Position numbers and translations under genes: made by a program. Of a stretch of 64,000 bases of DNA, positions 1 to 12,122 are shown piece by piece. The notes beneath the pieces were generated by a model that did no database searches, was not told where the DNA came from, and saw only the letters and a list, made by a program, of their open reading frames with translations. Each line of letters starts with the position of its first letter. Position 1 is the first letter of the stretch. This stretch comes from Lanius collurio (taxonomy: Eukaryota > Chordata > Aves > Passeriformes > Laniidae), in assembly GCA_020086605.1 (NCBI GenBank), contig JACBWW010000048.1, positions 5,127,943-5,191,942 on the forward strand, read 5' to 3'.

Positions 1-788
1 AATATATATATCTTTATAATTATTGTATGCTTGAATAATTCAGAATTAGTAAAATCTGAATTTTATAGGACTCTACTACATTTCTACATATAACGGTCTT
101 GCCTACATTGTCACCAATAATATACAAAATATAGACAGTTATTTATCTTTGTGATTTCACATCCACTGTAAAGTATGTTTGAAACTGGAATTCAAAATAT
201 ATGGAATAGAATGAAGAAATTAAAATGGCAGAAGAAGCCTAGAAAACCAGGCTTAAATCACTGTAGTTTTGCCAATGTTTTTATCTGACTTTGGTTCTTA
301 TAAATTGTCCTACTTTATGTACCACAAAGTAGTGCTTGCTGCTTGCCCTCCCACAAATGATTTTTATATGCAGTATCTATCAAACCACTAGAAAGCTAAT
401 ATTATTTAAAGTACAGTAACTAGAACTCAAAAGCATAATGCAATGAAGTGCTAGGTTGGCATAATGCCAATTCAATTTGCCTGATTTAAAATCAACTTCA
501 TTTTTATGCGCATTTTTCATTCAATCATCTTAATTATACATTGAAAACATGAAGAATGGCATAGTAAATATGTAGTTAGGAGACTTTTTACCAGGTTTAA
601 TCTCAAATGGCTTTATCTAAAACAGGTTTATATATTTATATAGTTATATATTTATATACATCAAATGTTTACTGACCATCCAATGATTTTACTAGCAATG
701 GAAGGATAACTGTGTTTTTCCTTTCAAGATTTCACACCTTTTCAAATGGATCTTTTTCCTCTTGACTCCTTAAGCTTCTGCTTAGAAG
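1..788. other. Unique AT-rich non-coding sequence
   Basis: I see no gene, RNA or recognisable repeat here. The stretch is AT-rich with scattered short TA-rich runs, such as the TATATTTATATAGTTATATA-like patch near 629-660. Confidence 0.6.
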
Positions 789-1445
789 GAAATAGAATAG
801 ACTAATTTCATTTGAAGGGACCTACAATGATCATCTAGTCCAACTACCTGAACTATTTAGGGCTGATCAAAAGTTAATGTTGTTAAGGACATTATCCAAA
901 TGCCTCTTAAACACTGGCTTTGGGCATTGACCAATTCCTCTAGGAAGCTTGCAATTTTTGACTACCTTCTAATGCTTCCTAATGTCCAGTCCAAATTTCC
1001 CCTTGCACAGTTTGAACCAACCTTTCTTGTGCATCCTGTCACTGGATTTCAGGGAGGAGAGGTAGCATCTCTCTTTTCACTTCCCCTCCTCAGGAAGCTG
1101 TAGAAAACAATAAGACCCCCCTCAGCCTCCTTTTCTCCAAACTAGACAAACCCAGCCTCCCCAGCTACTCCTCCCAAGACATGTCTTCCAGCCATTTCAC
1201 CAGCCTTGTTTCCCTTCTCTGGATGCATGCAAAGACCTTCAGATCCTTCTCAAATTAGGAGGCCCAGAACTGCACACATTTCTCCAAGTGAAGCCACAGT
1301 AATGCTCAATGCAGTGGGACAATTTTGACTGGCTGGTGATGCTGTGTTTGATGCACATTTTCTCCTAAGTTTCACATTCCTCTGAACTTTTATGTTTCTT
1401 ATGCCTGTACAGATATTTTTACAGCTATTTCTCACCACTTACCAA
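789..1445 (-). repeat. CR1 LINE, 3' part, antisense to the + strand
   Basis: The + strand reads as the reverse complement of avian CR1. It starts with the 3' UTR end (GAAGGGACCT then ATCATCTAGTCC at 817-841). It continues through the region with GCCTCCTTTTCTCCA (1124-1139) and the C-terminal ORF2 part (GAGGCCCAGAACTGCACACA around 1259-1278). The terminal ATTCTATG repeats are degenerate or missing. Open frames here, for example 900-1103 on +, are antisense to CR1 and are not genes. The 5' end is truncated, as is usual for CR1. Many substitutions suggest an old copy. Confidence 0.88.
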
Positions 1446-4400
1446 TTTTATTGAAAATCGAAGTCATGATTTCACAGCTGTACCATAATAGTGGAAGACT
1501 TCCAATCCTTACAGAATAGTCACATTTCTAAGAGCCACAAAAAATTGTAATAGAGGTTATGGAGAAAAGGAGACTTATTTACTATTTTATATATCAGTTG
1601 ACTCATGCATTTCCTGAACAGAGAATCTTGGAGAAGACAATTACAAAATAGATACTTGTTTTAGGATTTTTTTTTTTTTATTTATTTTTTTTTTTAATAT
1701 TAGAAGACAGTGCATCCTTTTTTTTTTTTCAACTTCAGCATCACTGAGTTAGCAGAACAAAACTTTAATATTGTATGTGTCTAAATAGTATAAGGGAAAC
1801 ATAAAATATCTTTGTGGTGATGATATGTAATATATATGTCATTTAGAAAGACAAACCATTCAAAACCCACAAAATATTTAGAGCTTTTCTCTGATGATTT
1901 AGTAAGTATTGCTCCTGAAAAGCAGAACATGACTGAGATGAAAGGAAAGGAAGAAGAAAAGAAGGGCATATTAAAGGAGAAGAGAAGAAAGGAATATTTG
2001 CATTGACAGAAAACAATTATCAGTACAATTTATGCAATTTTTGTAATTATGTTATTCCTTGCCTAGGAAAACCAGCTTTGGTAATTTTTTTTTAAAAACA
2101 GTTAGAAAAGTATAGCAATAAAGCTTGAGTTTCTACATAAAAATACACTTCTCAATGGCAATATTATTTTTATTTTCTTGTCTAATTTATGAAAAATACT
2201 TAGCTAAATTAATATTTTTAGATTACAAAATAACTGCCTATCTGTCTATCAAAGACATTGTAAATTCTGTACTTTTAGCAGTTTATCAGTCTGAAATAAT
2301 TTGAGGGTCTTGCTGCTCACATTAGAAATGTTAGAGAGAAGGGAACCCATACTTTTTCAAAATTTTAGCAGGGAATAATGTGAAAAGGTGAAAACACACT
2401 AGAATCACCTTAAACATTGTTTCAAAATTTAAGTCTTCATTACAAGGTGAGGTTATTGCATGAAGTTCTTAAGGGGAAGATGTGCCCACGTGTATGACAA
2501 GCAAAGCAAATACCCATGCATCCTGGATAGTCTGCAGGCCAACTTCAAAGCAAATCTCCTCTTGCACGTATTTGTAAAGCATCATTTCACCACTTCCCAG
2601 GAGTAAGTTAATGACTGCAATTGCAATATTGAAAGAGAAAGAATATCAATAACTGTACCAAAATCTATATGAATTTTGTGTCTGAAAAGACAGCAGAGAG
2701 TTGAATAAATGTCATTCATAATGTGTCAAGTCAGATTGAAAAAAAGCAGTTGACTATTTGCCTATAATCATACTGATCTTTCATTTCTTTGTAATTAAAA
2801 TTTAAAGGCTTCTCATTCCATTATGCTTTTACCCTCTTCCATCTGTTTCTTTGATTTCAGATCATCTAATTCCTTTAACCCTCCGTCAGTTCCTTCAAAT
2901 TCTCTTGAGTTGTTTTCTCCCTTTATTGATTACCACAGAACTGCAAGAGATCTTCCATCAGCTTTCCCTCTTTACTGAAGCATTGCCACAGATATTAACA
3001 GTTTGGAAAGAACTTGCAGCACCAGTTCAGTGTGTTTCTTAATCAAATTCTCATTAAAGACCAATACACTCTATGAATTGCCATCCACAATATCATCTAT
3101 CCCATGAATTTCTATACCAGCCATTACTGTGATGACATCTGTAAAGCCTCTTACAGACTTTTTAAGGTAGACATTAAGAATTTACACCCACAATGACAGA
3201 CTTTGCACCCAACTAAAGATTAACTAGCTGGGAAAAGCAATTACTTTAAAAGTATTTTTTTTTTTATAGTAGTGGCAGTGAATGAGCACAGTCATTGTTT
3301 TATATAACGTTGGCGACCTCAAGCAGAATGTGCAGTAAAATAACAATTGAAGGAGTATGGAAGTGGTTTTTTTTAGGATCAATATCCTTATAGCAAAAGG
3401 GGTACTAATGATGAAAAATGAAAGACTTGTCAAAAGTTATAAAAGTAACTGTATCTGACCTACATAATGGGATAGTTTTTAAAAAAGGGTGACTGAAGAT
3501 CACATAGGCTTTTTCAGGTAAATCTACACTTTTCCTTTCATAATATCAGGAATCAGACGACCACACATTAAAATTCAAATGCAGAAATGTAATACAGGGG
3601 AAAAAAATCACCTTAGTGTAAAGGCTTCACGCAGTGGAACACTTGAATTTCCTTTCATGGCTTTTTTTGTTTATTTTGGTTTGTTTGGTTGGTTTTTTTA
3701 ACTATTCTCGAGGAGTAAAAGAAGAAACATGTTCAGCCCAGATACTTTAAATTAAGAATGACTGTAAAAAAAAGATGTTCACAATTACCATGACTAGGAA
3801 AAAAAAATACCCTTTGTTATTGGATGCCAATACACACTTAAGTAGTTAGTGATGCAGTCTTGATCCTGTACCCTTATTATTTGTAGTTTCATTCTAATTT
3901 AAAATACAAAGACAGCCTAGGACCTCCAGATCTGTCACTCCCAGCTGCGAGATGCTATATTGAATGCCAAACAACATGCTCAATCCATAACATTCTTTGT
4001 CTTTCTTTTCTTCTCTAGAAGTCTTCCTTGTGCTAGTAGCAGAAGGAGCTGTGGAATTTCTCCTACCAGTACCCAACACTTGCTGGTGATAGAGTTTTCC
4101 TACTTAAAATGGGCCAGCACAGGCGAGCAGCTTGACTAGAAATCTGATAAGGAAAATGTAGACAACAGCTGCATCATAAACTCCTATCTCCTGTTATTCG
4201 AAGTTACTACCAACATTCAGGCCTACAGGAAGAAAATATTGTAGATAATATTGACTACCTGTTGCTGTACCTACTGGTATTGACTAGAATCTGTTGAACA
4301 CAGATGGTATCAACTAAATTATTTCATTATTATTACAAAAAAAATGCAGAAAAATATTGATTACAAAACCATTATGACTCAAGGAATCTGGCACGTAAAT

Positions 4401-4762
4401 CCTCAGTTAAATGAAGATCGGATCTAATTATGATTTTCTCCAAATCTCACAGTTCTGTCTTTTTTCTCAGTTTCAATTCTAAATGAATTAATATAGCTAT
4501 AGTATATATTTTCAGATAGCATTCTAAGATATGGATATTAATTATTTTGAAGTGAGACAAGGGACTAAATGCAAGTAACTAGTCTTTTTAGACCAAAATT
4601 CAAACATCTCAAAGTCTTTTATCTCTTCAGATTTCTTAGAGCAACTTTTCAAAATTAAATTGATTTGTATATGACTATGTAAGCATACAGGTGTGTAGGG
4701 GGTAGGACTGATGGGATACTTGATAATATAGAAAATCCAGTAAAATATATATTTCTTTTTTC
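1446..4762. other. Unique AT-rich non-coding sequence
   Basis: No convincing gene. A T-rich tract lies at 1667-1730, a TGGTTTGTTTGGTTGG-type low-complexity patch at 3662-3699, and short A runs elsewhere. A strong pyrimidine tract ending in AG at 3997-4018 resembles a splice acceptor, but no matching donor or recognisable coding frame follows. Confidence 0.55.
1667..1730. repeat. T-rich low-complexity tract
   Basis: Two long T runs are separated by ATTTA and AATATTAG, with a third T run near 1719-1729. This is simple sequence with no flanking direct repeat that I can see, so there is no sign that it is a retrocopy tail. Confidence 0.8.
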
Positions 4763-4850
4763 TATAGAATTATGGGTCATTTCAGTTGGAGAGGTCCTGT
4801 AAAATCATCAAGTACAATTGTAACCATAATGTTGCCACTGCCAAGTCCAC
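4763..4850 (-). repeat. CR1 LINE 3'-end fragment (antisense)
   Basis: TAGAATTATGGGTCA, then GTTGGAGAGGTCCTGTAAAA, ATCATCAAGTACAA and CACTGCCAAGTCCACCA match the reverse complement of the last ~90 bp of an avian CR1 3' UTR. Only the terminal scrap is present, consistent with a severely 5'-truncated insertion. Confidence 0.8.
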
Positions 4851-5498
4851 CAATTTTTTATTGCCTTCACTGATAGTATCATTGTATTAAATGTATTAAA
4901 TGTTTTTAATACTTATGTTATTTTTCATATAATAGTACTTCTTAAATTCATTACTGCATTTGCTCATCTTTTCTCAAAAAACAACTAAAACCTTTGAACT
5001 TCCTTTAAATAATCAAGTTTTTTATAATGTTTTATAGCGAATAATCAAAGGTCAGGAAACTTGATGTAGCAGAGAGCTCATACAAAGCTGTAAGTGTCGT
5101 GAATTGTGATGTGATGTGGTGTGCTAATCAAAACATTAATCATTTTGGAGAATCTGAACTACTTTGTATGAACTTTTTTGCTCTTCTGAGAGTAAATGTC
5201 ATGCCAGAATTAATTTGGGTATGGGGGAAAAAAAAACAAGGGCGGGGGTTGGTTAAAAAGTATTAAATTATGATATTTAGATAAATTTTAAAAAGTAAAC
5301 CATCCAAAAAATTTTTAAAAAAGTGTTAATGAAAGAGGAAATTGAATGGACATTAGAGAAAGAGCATTGTTGCCTGTGTACATATCAGGATTTGGTTTTC
5401 TGGCAGGTCCAAAAAGGAAAAATAGAAACCTCCACATAAATGTAGAAGATAACATTTTATATTGATTTTGAAATTGTACCTGTTTTTACAATTAAAAC

Positions 5499-5515
5499 AA
5501 AAAAAAAAAAAAAAA
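5499..5515. repeat. Poly(A) tract, 17 bp
   Basis: An uninterrupted run of 17 A. I see no retrocopy upstream of it. Confidence 0.9.
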
Positions 5516-6180
5516 GTGGAGATAAATGTGTCAGGAATTTTCATGTCTGATAAAAGTTTCCCTAAATCTGAATGCCCATGCAAAAACTGTCATTAAATAT
5601 TAACAAAAAATGTAATTTTTTTCCAGCATTACAAGACAGAATGAACAGAAAATGTAACATACATTCATTTGAATGTAATGTTTAATAATGTGATATCTGC
5701 TCTTGTGAAAGGAGGCTCTGATCTCTTCTGCCCTTCAATGCCATTTTGAATGCAAATAAAAAGAAATCATGTAAAGTCTTTGTTAATGTTTAATTAAAAT
5801 ATTAAAAAATACTAAATTAAATTCTGGCAGTCAAAATTCTTATAGAAATGAATGTCAAAGATTTGTTACTGGGTTTATTTCTGTGTTTAATTTTGATATA
5901 GGAAGCTTTCCAATCAAAGTAGATAAATCCAAGTAAAGAATAAAACCCAGAAGACTCAAGACAAGAAGCAAAATTATAGAAGTTTCTTTTTTTCTATATG
6001 ACTTAAAATAAATAGAAACAAATAAGAGTCCGAGATCACAGACTGGCTTGCTTGATTAGAGATGGGGCACAGTATTAGGCCAAATTAAAGACTAGCCTGA
6101 AAGTAAATGCTTCAAGATTCTAAATTATGAACTGAGTTTTAGATTAAGACAAATTAAAAACCCACTTAGATGTTCTGATT

Positions 6181-6236
6181 AGACACTGTGAATTCTGGAT
6201 TAGAAATCAGACATTGTAAATTCTAGACTAGAAACT
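6181..6236. repeat. Imperfect tandem pair of 28 bp units
   Basis: The unit at 6181-6208 (AGACACTGTGAATTCTGGAT...) is followed directly by 6209-6236 (AGACATTGTAAATTCTAGAC...). By eye, 22 of 28 positions match. This is a small local duplication in otherwise unique sequence. Confidence 0.6.
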
Positions 6237-9200
6237 AATGACAATGATAGAATTAATTGGAGGTGATTAAACTATCTAACTGTATCCATTTCTTGTATTT
6301 TAACCATGAATTTAACATGATTTACACAGAGGAATCAAATGAAAATAAAAAGGCTTTTTCAGTCCCAGGGCTGAAAAAGGTTAAAAACCTGAAAACAAGA
6401 GCAAGCATGTGGGAATAAATCCTACACCTCTTTATTATGTTGATTAATGTTGGAATCATTTATATTCACCATTATAATCAAGCAAAGATAAAATTTCAGT
6501 GATCAAAAGCTATAAGTTTGGCAGATATTAGAGATTCAGAAAAACGTTTTTGTTTTTTTAAATATTTTGCTCTTCTATCAGGCTGTCTGACAAATCTTAG
6601 TTTAACATCGAGTCATGAATGGCAAAAGCAAGTTGGAGCTGATTTTCAAGTAATGTTTCAGTGGATATGCCACTTCCCCCACATAGTGAGACTTACTACC
6701 TGTTCAAAGAATGTGAAGAGCGAAAAAGAGTTGAGGTTTCCATAGTAACCTTTAGTAGTTCAAAGTAAAATTGCATAAAATGAAATCATTATCACTCAGC
6801 AACTAAAGAAGACAGCTCAGCTGATGAAGATGCCAAGTTGTAAATGACTACCGGTGAGTAGCAATTTTTTTTCCTACCTTTAGTATTACTATGCCTTTTA
6901 TGACAAAAAAAGAAGAAAGATACAACAAACCAAAAGACAAATTCTATGCTTCTGTTGTGTTTAACAATTCTGAAAACTGATTTTTAATTCAGAAACAATG
7001 TGACTTAGAATACATGGTATCCATGGTAACCCAGGAGTTCCTAAAGATCACTCTGTTCATTTATCGGGAGTATGGGCAGACTGTTTGTCTCCCGGTAGAC
7101 TGCAAAATGTCCTGTTACTATATGGCTTGAAAACAAACTCAAAATGGCTAATAGAGCTTTCATTTCTCTTGCACTGCAGTAAACAAAGGTAGATCTTTAT
7201 TCACACCAGATAATAGTAGTACAAAATAAATTGAAAAATCTTTTAAGTAATTAATTCTTGAAATCTTCCTAAAAGAAGAAGCTGACACTTCAAGCAAAAA
7301 TACCTTCTCGGAATCAATAGAAGATAGCAAATCCTTGAAAAGAAACAGTCTTTTTGTGGCATTTTTTTCTTCCCTCACACCAAATGACTGAAACTAGACA
7401 ATCACTTCAATGATGTTGATACCTAAGGGGGTATTTAATATCAGTTACCTCCTATGAGTGAAAAATGTATCAGAACATTTATTTATTAAGTTATTTCTTT
7501 ATACAGATAATCTGATACAAGGAGACATTTTAAATTTGTGGTGGAGGAGGGGTTTGATGGTTTGGTCTGTTTTTCTTTTTTCTGAATATAGATTTCTTGA
7601 GAATGAAAGGAAGAATTTTGTGTATCTTACATGTCAGACTCTTATTATTAAAATATCTTTATGCAATTTACTGTGCTGTCAAAAAGATAGGGCTCTTCAG
7701 TCATTAGAAACCTAGAAAAACATTCCTAGTGACCAGTTGCTAATCCCCTTTGGGCTACTCAGTAAATAATTTGAAACAAAACAATACCAAGAAGAGAAAA
7801 AATCACAGGCAATAGATGAGTTTAGTTTTGCTAGGCTGATTCTGCTGTAGCCACTACTGGGAAAGAAACTGAGCAATCTATTTCTGAAGAAAATATGGGG
7901 AGTTCTCTGCTCCTATTCCATGGTCTGGATTAAGAGTTGTATGCAAGGACTTTGGAAGCATGTGCATGTTTATAACTTCCAGCACTGTATGGTTAGGATT
8001 TCTAAAAACCCTGACAGTAAAATAAATAAGAGATTTTCAGTGCATTTTTCTTCTGGTATGATACTTGAAGTAAATTTTAATCCTTAGCCCTGAAGAAGAA
8101 ATTTCTGTTTTAGACATCCCTGCTTAGATAGAAATGTGTTTTGATTGATATTTGGGCAGTATTACTGAGCTGCCTATTAGGATGTGTCTTCAGACCTTTG
8201 CTAACCAAATTGTCACCAGGGTGGAAGTCAGGGCATTATATAAATCTGATGCTACCTCCCAGCTCCAAACTTCTCCAAGCTCTTGTGCACCGTAGCATGG
8301 CACTGCATTGCAGTAGCTGTGTGCCCACCATGCATCACCCCGAGATCAGTGCCTCATTCACATAATGACTTGACTTGATTGAATGGAAACTGAAGCTGAA
8401 AGCTTAAAATAACATCTTTGAGATTTTGCATAAAATTCCCATAGAATGGCTTTGGTCAGTACATAGTTTTACGATGGAAAGATGAAAGAAAGATGGCTTT
8501 AAATGATATACACAAATTTTTGGACTGTTTTCTTCCCATACACTTTAGTTTTCTAAGTGGATTAGTTTATATACAGAAAGCATATCTATTCATTCACACA
8601 TCAGTTGCTTTATTTTTTGTGTGAATTCAAGAAAAGTAAAACAAAAATAAAGAAGCAGCAATTCTGAAAAGAATTAAGCTTTTCTTCCTCTCAGTCCTGG
8701 ATCCTTGATGGTTTCAATCCATCTGTATTTTCTATCCATTTCCAGTAATTGTCCCATTATAATCAATTCCCTAAGGACTAATCAAACTTCCACTTCTGTT
8801 GAATTGTACTGCTTAAAACATATTTTTACTTTGTAATATTCTCAAAGATCTCAAAAAAATGTTCACAATATATCATAATGAATATCAGAAAAAAGAACAA
8901 GATATAGTTTCAAAAATATTTGAAAGAAATGTAATTTATTGAAATTAAAAACCACATCTGAAAAGAAATAAAAGTGCTCCTTTGTAACAATTTCTAACAA
9001 ATTTTCTAAAGTAAGAATGCATAAGTGCAGCTAAAGTAATTGGAGACATCTAATCATTTAACTTAGTCACTATTTTGTATAAGAACTTCTACAAAAATAT
9101 ATTAAAAATGTTCAGCTCAGGCAAATTCATCAGCAGAGCTAAATTTATAAAAAGCAATGTAATATGAGGAGTGAAATTGTATATTGCTGCAGAAAATCTT

Positions 9201-10275
9201 TCAAGATTGAAACGTCTATTTCAAAAATAATTTGTGTGAAGGCTTTCTAAACAAAGGAAAAGCTGAAGAAAAAGTATAAGCCATCCATAAAGTACATTAA
9301 CAAGTTTTCAAGCTACTAAATCTTCAATGTCTTCTCTTACATGGATTTGGGTACTGAGTTGGTCTTCTCAAATACATCTCTACAAAATTTTGTCTCATAC
9401 ATGACAGTATTCAGTCCTTGCTCCTTATCACTGAGCACGGATTGCCCTGTGATCCTGTGCATCTATTATTTTAGAATTTCCCTCTCCACTTTCAAAATTA
9501 GCAGTCAGCATGATTCTTTTGCTGTGGTTAGTGGTCCTTTTCTCTCACAAATATGTCTGTTCTTGTTACCTTTCTGATAAGGTTCTGAAAATAGACTGCC
9601 ATGCTGTGATCAATACAATAAATCACAGAAAGAATATCAGAACTGAAGTCTTTAAATAGACCTTAGTAGGAAAAAAATTCAGTCTGATTTTAAGTACAGC
9701 AAAACTTAGAATACACACTGGAGGAATAGCATAAAGATACTTTTCAACTTAAACACTAATTTTGCTCTCTTTAAGGAATAATATTTTAACACTTTTGTAG
9801 CAATTTAAAAATTTCATGTAGTTAACCATTGAAGATAGTATGTCAGTTTATTAGTGTTTGAATGATATTGCAGTGATATCTGCCTGGTTTCTGATGAAGA
9901 TGTATCAATTCTAATTTAATCAATGGTGTGATTTTGAGGGTACACAGAGTAGAAGCTTTACTAACACTTCAGGCTGAACATATATTTTGAATGTAAATTT
10001 TCCCTCTTCCTCTTTAACACTCTCATGCAACTTGCTTCCTCTTCTTTTTTGACAGTTAAATACAGAGAATAATTTAAATCATATCAATAGCATTTAAGAG
10101 AACATGTGCTCTCAAAATAAATTAAATTATAAAAGTATTGTCTAATTTTCTGCTTCCATAATATCACTCTCTAAGTTCCAGTTGTAACAAAGCATCCTGC
10201 TTTACATTATACTATGTGTATAAAGGTGTTTTTTGGTTCTTAGCTATAAAAAAGAACTGTGAGTGATGGTAGATG

Positions 10276-10298
10276 AAAAAAAAAAAAAAAAAAAAAAA
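10276..10298. repeat. Poly(A) tract, 23 bp
   Basis: 23 consecutive A bases followed by GG and an A-rich stretch. No flanking duplication or upstream gene-like sequence was seen. Confidence 0.9.
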
Positions 10299-12029
10299 GG
10301 AAAGAATACTTGCTTTTTACAATGCTTTCAGGATTGAATTTATGGTAAGTTATTCAGATTCTCCAGGTTTCATTAAAAAGTACAAAAAAGAAAAGTATTA
10401 TTGTACTGTATCTACAGCACAGTGCTTTTTTTTCCATAGCTCATATATACATTCTGTGTATTCAGATGTTGACTAAGAATACAGCTTGGTGAAGGTGTTT
10501 TGATTTAATTTCCCACCTATCTGGCAAGCATTCACATCAGACAAGAATTCAAACTGTATGAAACTTCTTTGCTTCTTCTATGAGTTCTGAAGCTAGATAT
10601 AAGTACTGGTAAACAGGCATACACACAAAGCAGGAAATAATGGAAGTTAGTTATTTTCTTATACAATAAGGTGTTCTTTATGTAATAAAGTATGAGCAAA
10701 ATGGAATGCTTGGGTCATTTTGCAACTGTATTCTTAAAAATGCGATAAGAAATATTACATGATAGGTTATTTTTAAACCCATGTACACTTCTATGCCATG
10801 CATGTTAGCATGTTGGTTTCACAGTGTCTGAAAGTTGAAGAGACATGAATTCAGATAGATGGGGGAAAGTCAGAAACTTTTAGTTCAACCTGAAATGTTT
10901 GTCTTGCCATCAATTGCAACACAGGATGCAAGATCCCTGGGGACACAGCCCTGGTGAGGCCAGCAGGGCCATGGAGATTGGGACAGGCTGACAGACCAAG
11001 ATATGGGTTCATGGAAATCCCAGTGTGTTCTGCAATGCCAGAAGAATTACAACATGTTCTGTAACTGGATTTCCACCTGAAAGTGCTTGTTATTTTCAAA
11101 GCAATCCTGAAGATTCATGCTATCTATTTAGTCTTTCAATATGTATGTTTGCCAGCATTCTTTGGCTTGGATGTGCAAGTTCTTGACCACATCTTGCCAG
11201 AGTTTATCCAAAGCAAGACTGACAATAATTCTTTCTCCTCCATCAGCCCCAGTCATTCCAGTTGGCATTAGCACACAAACATTATTGGTGACAATTAAGC
11301 ATCTTCCTTGATAATTCCCTGTGGTCTTTTCTCTAGTCAGGACTCTGTCTGACAATGTCTTTAAAGTGCTGACCTTCCATAGCAGCAGGAGAAGTCACAT
11401 AAATGGCTGTACAGCAGAAACATTAATGATATGAACAACATTAACACCATTCTCCACTCCTCCTTCAAACCGGTATAGGATGGTAAACTAAGATTTATAC
11501 TTGGTTTCAGCTCCCTTCAAGATAAGTTAATTTGAATAAGGCACCAGTCATGATAACTGAGTAGTTAGGCTCAACTCATCTTTTTTATTTTTTCCTGAAT
11601 ATTTAAGTGAACATCTTTAGAACTAGTCTTTTGCTACAGACACCAAATTTTTTTAAAAATTCAAATTAAACAGTAGCTGTTGTTTACAAAACACTTTTAA
11701 AATGTTGTGCATTTTTATTACTTTTCTACATAACCTTTTCATTACTAGATGACCATATGTTTTATATAGCATCAACAATTAATACTAAATCATTGGTGAA
11801 AATTTCAGTAGTAATTAAAATCAACACTATCAGTTTATGCAGAGAAAATAAGTCCTTTGGATTGCAAAAAAACCCATACAAATCAACAAAAAATCAACAA
11901 ATAAGAAGATTTCAGAAGCTTCCTTAATCCTTTGTATCTAACTCAGCATACAAATTCCAAACCCATAATTGCTGTCTTCCTTATTGGAGACAACTGCCTC
12001 TTCCTTTCCTTTTATCCCCCTCAGAAATA

Positions 12030-12122
12030 GAATTTTTTTTTTGCTGTTGTTTTTCTGGGGTTTTTTTGGTTTTTTGGGGGTTTTTTTTGTTTTGTTTTGG
12101 TTTGGTTTTTTCTCTCTCTCTG
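12030..12122. repeat. T/G-rich low-complexity tract
   Basis: T runs broken by single G or GGGG groups (TTTTTTGGTTTTTTGGGGG), ending in a short (TC)n run. There is no coding potential. Confidence 0.85.

Noticed and set aside
3997..4090. Exon after a strong pyrimidine tract and AG
   Set aside because: No convincing donor follows, and neither open frame gives a recognisable product.
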